In this document: positions 22,006 through 33,409 of the stretch, one piece after another | Numbering within the stretch: the stretch's first letter is position 1 | Layout: the number at the start of each line of letters is the position of its first letter | Source: Pholiota molesta | Taxonomy: Eukaryota; Basidiomycota; Agaricomycetes; Agaricales; Strophariaceae | DNA length: 64,000 nucleotides | Direction of reading: 5' to 3' | Assembly (NCBI GenBank): GCA_014925825.1 | Contig: JACGCK010000232.1 | Coordinates: forward strand, 1-64,000 | Position numbers and translations under genes: made by a program | Notes under the pieces: model-generated | The model's input: only the letters and a program-made list of their open reading frames with translations | The model's database searches: none | What the model was told of the DNA's origin: nothing

Positions 22006-23884
22006 CTACTGATCGCCGCTACTGATCAGCGGTCGCACCTCCGCCGCATCGTGCGCCGTGCCATGGTTCTGCAACGCACTACCGCCGACCTTGAGATTCG
22101 CAGCAGCGACGCCCCACATGCGGCTGATGATCGCACCCACACCCCTCGTCGGAGTATGCGCAGGCTTGGAAAGCGCCTGCCCTGGGGGCGCTGGGCAGCT
22201 GGAGACGGCCAACGATGGCAGGGGTGACACCGAACGAGGGGCAGAGCTAGACAACGTACTCGAAGTCGAGGTGCTTTGCATGGTAGACCCTGAGCGCAGA
22301 CGCATGCCCGTCACCTTGCTCACGCACGGGGAGGAGAGAGAGGGCATCGTCGAGCTTGCAGGGACGCGCAGCTGGTCCTTCTCCTTCTTCTGCGGGGTGC
22401 AGATTGAGCTAGAGGATGCCTTCGACGAGAGCGAAATTGAACGCTTGCCAATGGTTGAGCTATCCACCGGTCGGTTGGCGGCATTGCCGTGAGCCTTTCT
22501 CGCAAGGGACGGCGAAGCAGTGACAGTGTGCACAGAGGATGTATCAGAGGGCTTCCGCGCCCGAGTAGGCGTAGTATCGTCCTTACCTAAGCTAGCATTT
22601 GAGGTCTTGTAAGCGTGCGCAGGTATAGGGCGCAAGGAAAAGGGTTTCTTCATCGCTCCAGGTCCCGCGAGGACGGCGCTTATAGGGATCTGATGGCCAA
22701 GGTTCGAAGACGAAGAGCTGGGTTCCACAATGCTCACGGTGACATCATCATCCGCATCCGATTCATTACTTGTCCAGCCAGACGAGGACGAGCTCGAGCC
22801 GTTGTCGTCAACCAGGGATATAAGATCGGATGTTGATGTAGACGTCGACGAAGTCGTATCCGTGCTGATATTTGAATACATCGTGGTTGATGACGCGTTT
22901 GTCTGCCGCAGATGCGCTGTTGAGAGCCGGCGAGCGATCCCACGGACAGCAGAGGACAGTGCAGCAGCGGTTGACGAGCTCGTAGAAATGGAGGCAGGCA
23001 AGGAAGTCGTAGAGGACAAATGAGCCTGGGCGGGGATCTGAAGCTCCTTGTCTTCTGGAGTCGGAAGCTGCGGCAATGATTGCTGTTGAGCCTCGGCCCT
23101 CGCCTTCCCTGCTTTGGCGACCTTGTTGACCGCAGAGGAACGCGTACTTTGGCCAGAATCTGCAGTCATGAACGGCGCAAAATGTTTACACGCCTCAGCC
23201 TCATCGAAACGCAGGTCATAATCCAGCAGATACAGCAGTTGCTTCTCCATGAGGTTGATCTCAGGCACATCGAAGAGGACAGCATAGTTGGACCAGTGGC
23301 AGTTCTTTGGCGACGAGTCGTTTAGATATTTCGCAGTCACAATCAGCGTGGCGAGGAAGACGCGATGCCGCGTACAGGGAAGACCTGCTGCGTGTTTGAG
23401 TAAATCTGTGAGTGAAAGTGAGAAAGAGTAGGGATAAATCACCTTTTGCCATTGTGGGTAGCTTTGACCGTAGCCGCTCAAGGTAAATCAGAGTGCTAAG
23501 CAGCGTTCCGACCTGGACGTTCGAACAGCGAACAAGATGGAGGATGAACTTGTCCAATGTGATCAGGGGAGGATCCTCTGGGTCCGGCGAGTCTGCGAGA
23601 TCCGTCGTCTCCTTTGACTCCCTTGCTTCCTTCATGTCAGAAAATCTGACTTTAATGGGCGTTATTGGCGGAGTTGGCAAAGGCACGATAGGCGGACGAG
23701 TGACATCAGATGGAGGCTCGGTCTCGCCCTCGATACGGATGACTTTCGCTGCTTGGCGGGCGACATAGTCAATCATGTCCATGGAAACCCGCCGACCCAT
23801 GAGCGATAGGAGAAGCGGATTGTGCTCTGACATAGGTATGAGCGAGGCAGGGTGCCGGCGTTGCGAGGGTTGTTGCTCTGCCAT
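22006..23884 (-). CDS. PCL-type G1/S cyclin
   Basis: Two exons joined by GCAAAAG|GTGATT to CACGCAG|CAGGTC, about 610 residues. The N-terminal half holds a cyclin box: ITLDKFILHLVRCSNVQVGT, STLIYLERLR, CTRHRVFLATLIVTAKYLND, NCHWSNYAVLFDVPEINLME, LLYLLDYDLRFDEAEACKHF. The RHRVFLA...AKYLND pattern is that of the PCL1/PCL2 group, cyclin partners of the Pho85/CDK5-type kinase, acting in cell-cycle entry and polarity. The remaining two thirds are Ser/Thr-rich and probably disordered, with many possible phosphorylation sites. The start MAEQQPSQRRHPASLIP at 23884 is the first ATG. The exact PCL subgroup cannot be fixed from sequence reading alone. Confidence 0.85.
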
Positions 23885-24492
23885 ATTTAAAGGGAGAGTG
23901 GGTGGCTAGGATGTGGGATGAAGCACTGAAAATTTATGTTATACGTCTACGGATTACCCCGTCAAGGGATGTATAAGATAAAAGGAGGGGGTGGAAAAGG
24001 GGAATAAAAAATTTCTGTCCCGGGCGTGGTTTTGAGGCTGGAAAGGGGACTCTGGGCTCGATCGCAAATCACGAGCAGGAGGAAACCGAAAGGCAGCATT
24101 CAAGTTTTTTTTAGAGGGTTTCTTTAGTTCAATAAGCATGACACCATTCCCCAAAGAGGTATAGCCCAAGATCCTAGCGTTTACAAGTGTCATTCTTCAG
24201 CCGAAGGTAAGCAAGAGATGGAAGTTGGAACGAAAAGCTACCACGGCAATTGACGCGCGCTTATTGCTGAGCTCGAAATAACGTGATTATCACGTGTACT
24301 CCAACGTGTCCCGTCGTCGCGTGTCACTGTCATGTCAAATGAAAATCTCACTCTTCCTTTTACAGTCGTCCAAACCTCATCACATTGCGTCTCCCTCGTT
24401 GTTCGCCTCAACAATCCCACATGGCAACACTACGAAAACTATAAAGACAGTGGATCGAAACATCGTATAAATATCCAGTTATCTTATTCGCC
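23885..24492. promoter_or_regulatory. Divergent upstream region of cyclin and transporter
   Basis: About 600 bases between the divergent starts at 23884 and 24493. It includes a purine/A-rich run around 23975-24015. No defined motif was identified. Confidence 0.4.
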
Positions 24493-26049
24493 ATGTTATC
24501 TCTCATCTCAAGCTGGATCACGACCATCTCACTTATTTTTGGCGGATGCTGCAGCAATGCCATAACTCTAGAGCAACTTACATTGGAGCATCCAAATGCT
24601 GGATCTGTAATTACATTCTTCCAATTTCTAGTGATATCCCTATACGGACTCCCCAAATTTCTCGTCTGGACTCGCTTCGGACCCGGGTTTCGACCACGTC
24701 GAGTGCCCATTACCACCTATCTGGTCCAGGTCGCATTATTCTATATGATATCTCTCCTCAACAATGCTGCGTTTGCCTATAACATCCCAATGGCCGTCCA
24801 TATCATATTTCGGAGCGGAGGTTTAATAATCAGTTTGATTCTCGGCTGGCTAATTCCCAAGAAGAAGTGAGTGGTCTTTGCTTGAAAAATCATTTCTCAT
24901 TACATCCTTTACTATGGCTCTTGGTTTAGCTTTTCTCTAGAGAAATCTAATATCCCTCTTGCCAGATATTCCCGACTCCAGATCGCCTCTGTGTTATTGG
25001 TCACGATTGGCGTAATAGTCACCACACTCTCCGCCCAATCCTCCTCAGTCAAGAATGCCGCTGCTATCGACACCTACAAATACGCCACTGGAATATTGAT
25101 TCTAACTCTCGCGCTAATCTTGAGTGGCTTCCTTGGCCTCCTGCAAGATTGGACCCACACGAAGTACAGCAGAACAGTTGCAACAGCAACCCCCGGCCTT
25201 GCCAACCCAAATACACCTACTGGCCCTGCTCCATGGCAAGAATCGTTGTTTTACCTCCACTTCCTTTCGCTCCCCATGTTCCTACCGCTTTTACCTGATA
25301 TCTTGGCCCAGTTGGACATTATGAACAGTACGGGCCCACAAGCGCAGTTCAGCCTCCCCATCCCCATCCCGACGTCAGTGAACCTTTCTACGCCATTCCC
25401 AATGGATATACCCCCTCCATTCTCCATTCCCCGTCTTCCAATCCACCTCTTCCCCTTATCGAAGAACGCGTCTCTGTTGACCATCGCTCAGGCTCCTATG
25501 GGTGACAACGCCGCAGGGGCAGCGGGATTCCTGCAATACCCATTCCTGCTCTCGTTCTCGATCCCACATATATACCTCCCGCTTCTGATGAACACCCTCA
25601 CGCAGCTCTTCTGCGTCGCCGGCGTGCACCGGCTCACGACGCGCGTCAGTGCGCTCACGGTAACGCTCGTCCTCGTCGTGCGCAAGGCCGCCAGCTTGAT
25701 CATCAGCGTCCTCGGCGTGTCGGAGGTCGGGCTCGCTCTCCGGCGTTTCGCCCTCGCCCGCCTGCGGCGGCTCGCGCGTGTTATTGGGCTCCCTTTCTCT
25801 GAGGACGAGGACGGAGGGGAGGCGTTCAGGGTGTTTGGAGTCGACGTTGACTCTGCGCTCGGTGTGATTGGCTCGGCGTTCGTTGGGACCGGAGCGGGGA
25901 AGCGCCCGCAAGAGGTTGACAACCGGATGATGTGGACGGGCGCGGCGCTCGTGCTGCTCGGCACTATTGGATATACGATTGGGAGCACGAGGCCTAAGGC
26001 TAGAGCTTCGGTCGAGGTACCGGGGAAAGGCAAGAATAAAGTGGAATGA
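24493..26049 (+). CDS. YEA4: UDP-N-acetylglucosamine-type nucleotide-sugar transporter (YEA4/UAA family)
   Basis: Two exons (24493-24866 and 24965-26049; AAGAAGAA|GTGAGT to TTGCCAG|ATATTCC), about 485 residues. Multiple membrane helices are visible: ISSWITTISLIFGGCCSNAI, VITFFQFLVISLYGLPKFL, LLNNAAFAYNIPMAVHIIFR and SGGLIISLILGWLIPKKKYS. The last two are the hallmark of the UAA/SLC35B4-YEA4 transporters, which carry UDP-GlcNAc (and related sugars) into ER or Golgi for chitin and glycan synthesis. The C-terminal half has helices around VTLVLVVRKAASLIISVLG, preceded by a long loop rich in Pro and Ser (about residues 220-300) that is longer than in yeast. It ends in the basic sequence GKGKNKVE. 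Confidence 0.88.
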
Positions 26050-28818
26050 ACGATTCGGGCCAAGTGAATGGACGATAACAGATGCACTCGTCCCAGATTC
26101 TAATTTATGAATGAATGTGCTTAGGTATGTGTTATTCTGTATTGTAATTCGTGCTGCTATTATTTTAGATGGTATTATACTTCGTCGTTTCATAGATTAC
26201 TTTATGGATTTTTATGTTGAACCGTCATTTTGCGGTGAAGCGTCCCGACAACCGGTTTCCTCTGATTGTATGACTTTATCCTTTCTGGAGCTGTACTGAT
26301 CTTATTATCAGGTAAGTATAGACCGTGTCGGTGTTAAGATTGACACCAATGCACACCAAACGTTCAGAAATTGATAACCAGTTGATAACGGTGAGCCGTT
26401 CCTAAAGGTCAGCATGTCATGGCGTATGTCTAGTGAAGGCTCGATTCTTATGGTTTTAGATCTTTGACCTTGAGATTATAGATGACTTATTTATCAAGAT
26501 TACTCTATCATTCATACGCTGGCATCATGCATGAGAATAAGTAATATCAGGTGAACAGTTTTTTTGTCGAGATAACTCAGCCACTTCCATCATCATGGGA
26601 AACTGTTCAGAATCTTTATCATCAGGCGATACACAGTATGTACATTGTACATCTCCATAAATGCCATAAAACTGCGCCCGGTCTTCAATTTTCCGAACAT
26701 GTTCAGCGCAAAAGCTTGTGCTGATTGTTTTGTAATACACGCCACTCCGCAACGCGCGTCGCGGCTCAGATCTGCGCCGACAGTTATACAATCCAAAATG
26801 ACGCCGCTGTCCGGGGCGAGACTGAGCCTTTTACGATCCACGCTCCTCCTATGTACTTATACCGCATTGTGCAGATGAAGATACGGTCCGCGACGTCATC
26901 GGAGCTGCTGCCTGTACAGATTTTTTTTTCTACCTTCTCGTATGGATGGACGAGAATAGTACACCGCCATTTGAGTTCGCTGTCCCACGAACATCAATGT
27001 GGTAATATCTACGGAGTAATTGATGGGATGTCTGAAATAGATTCGTTGGTTGTCCCGGTGATGACTTTTCGCTGTACATCATCAGGACGTGGCTGCGTAC
27101 ACTTTCTGGATATCCGCACCTGAACATCCCAATACCACATCAAAAGCATCAAAACTCAAGGGGAGAAGTCCCACAAACTTGCCCTAAATGTGTGAACGTG
27201 ACCGTGTCTCCATGTATTCAACCTCAGCCACTCAAGTTCTCTTCAAACTGCTTCGACGTGGCGCCATCTTCTTGAACATGACCTCGTCGACGTCGACGTC
27301 AATCGTGTTTGTCACAGGCACGGCCCTATTTCTTATACCATCCTTCCATTTCTTTCTTCATCTGCAGCAGTGTTCCTCCACTGTGGTCTTTCATTGTAAG
27401 TCCCATGTCTGTGCCGTGCAGTGCTTCTTACTTCAACCCCCTTGTAGCTTCTGACCCACTTGCAAACTCGTCGCGATGTAGTTAAGTTAGAACTTAGAAG
27501 GGTTCCGGAGACCTGGTATGTACTGCTCCCCTTTCCCCTAACTCTCTGCTGATTTCAACTGTCTATAGCACTGATTCTTGAGGGATACGGCTGGGGTTGA
27601 GTTGGGGGAGGGGGGAACATCATAGCACTGCTACTGAGGTGAGTTTCATCGTTTCTTTTGCTTTTGCTACACGTATTGCTATGGTATTTGTATTGGGACA
27701 TTCATTAGCTTGTAGGATACTGCTTATTAGTTTGTATTATACATTGTCCATACCGTCCTGCATGTTATGTATGTTGAAAATGTCAAATGAATTTGAACCA
27801 CCAAAATAATGCCTACCCCTGCTACCCAAAAAAACCCAAATTGCAAATGCTGCCAATACAGAATAGCCTGCATGCACCAAATCTATCGCCCTCTGAGCAT
27901 ATTCCAGCAGATGTCTTCAGATTATGGTGGTAGCATATCCGAGGGATATGTATGTCCTAGCATATAATCGGACATGCGAATCTGATGCGCTCTACACAAC
28001 CTAAGCGCATCCGTGCACATCTTATGCCGTATCAGGAAGGTATCCGCTTAAGTATTGCCTGGGATGATCTGTCACAAATGGCGGTGTACCATTACAGCAG
28101 ACTTATGACCTGACCAGGACCTGACTAGTGACCGCTGACCGCTTCCACGGACATAAGGCGGACAAGAAATCCGTTGTGCCACCTGCCTTGAACCCAAAGC
28201 AAATCTGGATAATATCCTGTGACTGGCCAAGATAATTGAAGTCCTAAAATGTATAATTTCAAGTCCCCATGGTTTTAGTTTTGAGTAGGGCTAGTAGCTA
28301 TTCCATGTCATCGTGATTCGTACATACCGTATGTCAAGTCTTCGTTTTTGTTATGTAGCGTGCTACCAGTGTTAGTAAATTATTTAACATGTGAATGATA
28401 TTGGAATGATATTCAAAGTTACTTAGTACTAGTAGTTACCATCATTATAATAGGTATGGATCGGCGTTGGGTCACGAACACAGGGGTGCCGTACGCTCTA
28501 CGTGTAGTTTTTTGTAAAGTTCAATGGAAATTGCCACACCCGATGAAGGGGAGGATCAGTATACATACGATGAAGTGGCACGTAGCATCGCCTATTCTTG
28601 GCCCTGGCAGATTCGTGGACGTAGGGGAACGAGCGAGATTTCAATCTACGACCTTATATGGAAGGGCTACATACGGCTATTTGTGAGTGTTCCCTGAAAA
28701 TCACGTTCTCCGCCTTCAACTCCTTTTATACCCCGCCAGTCTCACTGCTCAGTACCATTCGATCGCTTCCTGATCAAAAACTACATCCTTCCTGCTTTCT
28801 GCTCACTCGCAGATTAAC
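26050..28818. other. Gene-poor region
   Basis: A 2.8-kb stretch without a supportable gene. Overlapping open frames on both strands at 26525-27127 (up to 132 codons) and at 27188-27809 do not resemble known families and lack splice context. The sequence between 27480 and 28300 is AT-richer, has several short direct and inverted motifs, and looks like decayed or non-coding DNA. No terminal repeats or transposase remnants could be demonstrated. The last 130 bases before 28819 are the P450 leader. Confidence 0.5.
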
Positions 28819-31594
28819 ATGGAGCTTCCGCCGGGACCTCTTTACCTTCTCAAACTCCTGCCTTATGCCGTCCTGCCTTCTGCCACGGTGCTCGCTTTCC
28901 TAAGGCTGATCGAGATAGAAACTGGAGCCTGTATTCCAATTTGGTCCTCCGCCCTCGCTGTGCTGGCAATCCATCCCGTACTGTTCATCCTCAAGCGCAG
29001 CTATTCACAATATGCGGACGCCAAAGCCGCTGCCGCCAACAACGCCTTTCTTCCTCCTCCCGTTAAGGAACAGTTGCCCCACTTCGCAGGACTGTCAATA
29101 ATGAAGCGGATGGTACAGGAACTCAAGGATGGATATCCAGGCAAGGGCGCACTGCACATGGTCGACTATATTAGCTATTGACAGCTTTGTACTCTAATTT
29201 GTCCTGCAGGAGATGGGTTTTTAGAGTGGATGGAAGAGTATGGCCCAACGTATCAGCTGAGGTTGTTGTCTGACAACCGGGTACGTCCAATATCCGCATC
29301 ACGCAGCTTTTTTTGCGATGCTGTAAAAGCGATACATTCTAAACTAACTTCCGTATTTTTAGATGGTGACCGCCGAACCAGAACATATCAAGGTACAGTT
29401 GGAACGTCTATCACAGGTATGCTGTAACTCTAATTTTGTTTAGCAAATTCTTGCTACCCAATTCGATGCATATGAAAAAGGTACGACTACTTATGTCTAT
29501 ATTTATGATGGACAAGCCGGGCTGATATGCGGAGTTTAGGACCTGCATTCAACTCGCAATTTAGTTCTCTCCTCGGTACTGGAGTTTTCAATTCAGATGG
29601 TCTGTATATCCCCGCTTCTCACCAGCAATGAGCCCAGTCCCGCTGACGGATATCCTCCATCTCATAGGCGAAATGTGGAAGTACGTCTGCTGCTACCATA
29701 CCGGTCTAAATATTCCTGCTGAAAGACGATTCCGATTCCTAGATTCCATCGTTCAATGACCCGCCCTTTCTTCACCAGAGATAGGATCAGCCACTTCGAC
29801 ATGTTTGACATCAACGCAGATAGCGCGCTCAAGCAAGCGCGGGCTCGCCTGCAAGAGGGATATCCCATCGACTTCCAGGTGGGCCACGCACGCCTTCTAC
29901 AGAGAAACATCTACTAATTCCCGCTCTAACATTATAGGACCTGGTATCTCGCTTCACCTTGGACTCCGCCACCCAGTTCCTCTTCGGCCACAACGTCGAG
30001 TCCCTCTCCGCCGGCCTCCCCTATCCCGAATCGTCCCCGCTCGCCAACTCGGCCACCTTCCGCAACCACCCCTCCAATGTCTTCGTCGATGCGTTCTTGC
30101 AGGGCCAGATCCTCTCGTCGATCCGTGGCAGGACGGGCCCGAGCTGGCCGCTCCAGGAATTCTGGGGCGACAAGATCAAGCCCCTCCGCGAGATCATGGA
30201 TAAATTCACGGAGCCTGTCTTGATGGAGGCCCTCAGGAAGAGGAATATGAACGCGGATGGCAAGGTGGACGAGGACGATACGCTGCTTTCGCACTTGATT
30301 CAGCGGACTCAAGGTTCGTATTTTTTTCCATGGCAAATCTTAAGAACGTGAATGCTCAACCGTTGTAGATGTGACCGTGCTCAAGGATGAAGTCAGTCTC
30401 ATGTTTTCTACTTGCTTTCAAGACTTATTCTAAGCTGACCACTGATCATAGTTGCTCAACCTCCTCGTCGCCGGTCGGGACACTGTGAGTCGAATGCCTA
30501 CTATTCAACGCTGCAACATGATCTGACAGACAATAATTCCAGACCGCGTGCACGCTGACATTCGCCCTTTACATGCTCTGCGAAAATCCCAAAATCGCCG
30601 AACGTCTGCATAAAGAGATAGCCGACACAGTCGATGGGAACAACAGACCCACATACGATAATATTCGCGATATGAAGTATCTTAGGGCTTTCATCAACGG
30701 TGAGTGTCTCTCGTCGGTTTGAGATGACAGACAGGGCTGACGATGTTCTATGGAAATACAGAGGTTTTGAGGCTCTACCCCGCAGTGTGCGTTTCATTCC
30801 CTATGAATTGAAAGAGGAATGGGAGTCATAAATGACTGACTTTATTTAATATATTCCAGACCCTTTGACAGCCGGTAAACTCAATCTCGACAAGCTATTA
30901 CTACCCAATACTAATCAAATATCACAGAACATCAAACAGGCCCACTGTCTTGGACTCGAAAACCCCCGGATCGACCCCGTATTATGTCCCAGCGAACACC
31001 AAGTTCGTATTCAAAACTACCCCTTTCCACTCTGAGGCTTAACACTCTCTGCAGGGTCATCTACGCGATCATGCTCATGCACAGGAGGAAAGACCTCTGG
31101 GGTCCAGACGGTACGTCCCTCCCTGCCCACCTCCACCCAAAATTAACAACACTAACCACCCCAAACCCAGCCCTCGAATTCGACCCGGACCGCTTCCTCG
31201 ACGCGCGCCTGCACAAGTACCTCACGCCGAACCCGTTCATCTTCAGCCCGTTCAACGCGGGCCCGCGCATCTGCCTCGGGCAGCAGTTCGCGTACCAGGA
31301 GACGTCCTTCTTCCTCGTAAGGCTGCTGCAGGGGTTCCGCGGCTTCCGCATGGCGCCGGACGCGCAGCCGCTGGGGAGCCGGCCGCCCGAGGCGTGGGCG
31401 GCGGGGGGCGGGCGCAAGGCGGGGGAGCGGGTCGTGCCGGGGACGCATTTGACGATGTATGTGAAGGTGGGTGGATTGGGGTTTTTTTCTTTCTTGGCCT
31501 TCGCCTTGGTTCTTTTTGGGATGTGTATTGAATTGTTGTGTTTTAGGGTGGTTTGTGGATACAGATGGACGAACGGAAGTCGGAATTCGCTTGA
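28819..31594 (+). CDS. Cytochrome P450, CYP63/CYP52-like
   Basis: A multi-exon gene (over ten introns) of about 600 residues. It starts [20 protein letters not shown] with one or two N-terminal membrane helices for ER anchoring. The full P450 signature is present: I-helix [21 protein letters not shown]-helix EVLRLYP (ExxR), DPDRF, and heme loop [20 protein letters not shown] with the cysteine ligand. The C-helix reads [20 protein letters not shown]. The pattern resembles the basidiomycete CYP63 monooxygenases related to alkane/fatty-acid hydroxylases (CYP52); the substrate is not known. The first intron (29141-29209) starts with GC rather than GT. The last intron (GTGGGTGG to TTTTAG) leads to the final exon [15 protein letters not shown]. 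The long heme-side exon is GC-rich. Confidence 0.92.
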
Positions 31595-32314
31595 AATAAT
31601 TGCTCGGGCTACTCGGATGCTTGTAGATACCGCCCGGTGGCCACCTGGATGGAATGAGTTTGTAGAAATATAATTTAGCTTCAAAATATTGTATACGCTT
31701 TAATGATTATTGGTGATGTAGAATGAATACATACCCTCTTATCTGGATATTTATACGACAGATGACGGACATAAAAGAGAAGATCCATCGCCATGCGTGT
31801 TGCACATAGTAGCTTCACACACTTCAATATATTTTCCTAAATAATACTGGCAGGCCGCATGTCGATGGATTATATTTTCTGGCACTGGGACGTTACATAC
31901 AACAATTACCAAGACGTAGATAACAGAGGCAAAAAAAGAAAAAGAGAGGACGTGTCATGATGCTAGGACTTTGAGGGTACTTAATTGAATTAGTTCGTGC
32001 CACTGCCATCCGCACCCGCGAAATGTGTGCCTGGGACATCATATCTCTTGGCAATCGGAGACGTTGCGCGCCATACACACGATGCGCGCGGGATGTACGT
32101 AGCTGCTGAACGGGTGCCGGTTTTGTGGCGGGCGTTGTGGGGGGCGCAAGGGGAAAACCAGCATGTGGGGATGTGGGTGAAAGGACGTGTACAGATTTGG
32201 GGTATGGGTATGGGGTATCTCCGCCAATGTGAGTGCGCCGAGAGAGGTGTATGGAGTGTTAGGGTTCTGTCGATACCGATGCAGTTATGGAGGAGGATTA
32301 GGCGTGTGGATGCC
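31595..32314. other. Convergent intergenic region
   Basis: About 720 bases between the 3' ends of the P450 and calcineurin B genes. Open frames at 31893-32323 have no recognisable product. Nothing else is seen. Confidence 0.5.
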
Positions 32315-33227
32315 TCAGAATAGGTCTTCGAGAGTCATTTGTTTGACAATGTCCTGATGGAGGAAGAATGAGTTAGGTGGGTTAATGAATGGGGGGATGT
32401 GGGCGTACTGTATTGGCCACTGTTTGAGCAAATTCTTCGAAGCTCAGTTTGCCATCTCCGTCTTGGTCTGCCTCCATGATGGTTTTGTCGACGATTTGCT
32501 GCAATTGTTGGTCCTGAATAGATAAAATAAGTATTTGAGGACTGAGATAAGGTAAGTAAACTCGGACCTTGAGGTTGTTTCCGACCATCATCTTGAGCAC
32601 TAGGAAGAGTTCTCCGTTGGAGATAAATCCATCACGATCAACATCATACACATTGAAGGCAACTGGCAATGTTGAAGGGCACACATTTCAGGTGGGCTTC
32701 GGCGGCTCGAATAGGTGATCACGCACATCGTAGTTTTTCTTCCCGTCCTCCTCTGCTGCTGAATGCACTCAAACCACCAACAAACTCCTGGAAATCGACG
32801 GTACCTCCCCCGCTGGTGCCGATAAGTAACGTTCAAGATCGTAAACAAGCTACATACTCCTGGTCGAAAATGGCGATCATTCTTGAGGCCAGTGGGTTTG
32901 TTGCAATCTGGGGTATTTGTAAAAACTCTTCACGATCAATCGATCCTGAGCCATCGCTATCACGTCCTTTCATTGAGACCGGAAACGCAGATTCTTGGAT
33001 GTAATACAGCGTACCTGTCGAGCTTCATAAACCGTTTCTTCAACCGCTCTAGTTCTGGCTGCGTAACTGCCCCGAAGATATCAGTACTTGTGGCTTCTGC
33101 ATGTTGGAAGTGTATGCATACAATTGGAGCGCCTCTCCATGTCTTCCATGAACTGCGAAGCTGCACATTGCGATCAGGATCCACGTATGAAAGTGTAACC
33201 TAAGGAAAACATACGTGATTGACCCAT
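32315..33227 (-). CDS. CNB1: Calcineurin regulatory subunit B
   Basis: Six or seven short exons reconstruct a protein of about 175 residues. It starts [20 protein letters not shown], with Gly2 for myristoylation. EF-hand loops follow in order: [39 protein letters not shown] and [13 protein letters not shown]. It ends [12 protein letters not shown], the invariant calcineurin-B C-terminus. The protein binds calcium and activates the phosphatase calcineurin A (signalling, stress, hyphal growth). The first intron is long (about 115 bases, GTATGTTTT to ACATGCAG). The start is 183 bases from the divergent MSS1 start. All splice joints preserve the frame, in contrast to the neighbouring MSS1 3' end. 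Confidence 0.95.
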
Positions 33228-33409
33228 TTTGAGCGGCTTATAATGCTGGAGCTAGAAGGTGGATGGTGTAGTGGGAGCTCGTCGTGGGGGACGTTGGGGA
33301 GCGAGATAGGGAGGCTTGTCAATGGCCGACGCGGCTACAAACCCTGTTGCTCGTGGGACGATCTACACGTGCCCGCTTTTTTAATACGCCAAGCCCTTCT
33401 TTCTTCCTC
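33228..33409. promoter_or_regulatory. Short bidirectional promoter, CNB1 and MSS1
   Basis: Only 182 bases separate two divergent start codons, so both leaders and any shared elements are packed here. Confidence 0.5.

Noticed and set aside
26525..27127. Overlapping open frames up to 132 codons on both strands
   Set aside because: They overlap each other in several frames and resemble no protein family, so there is no reason to prefer one.
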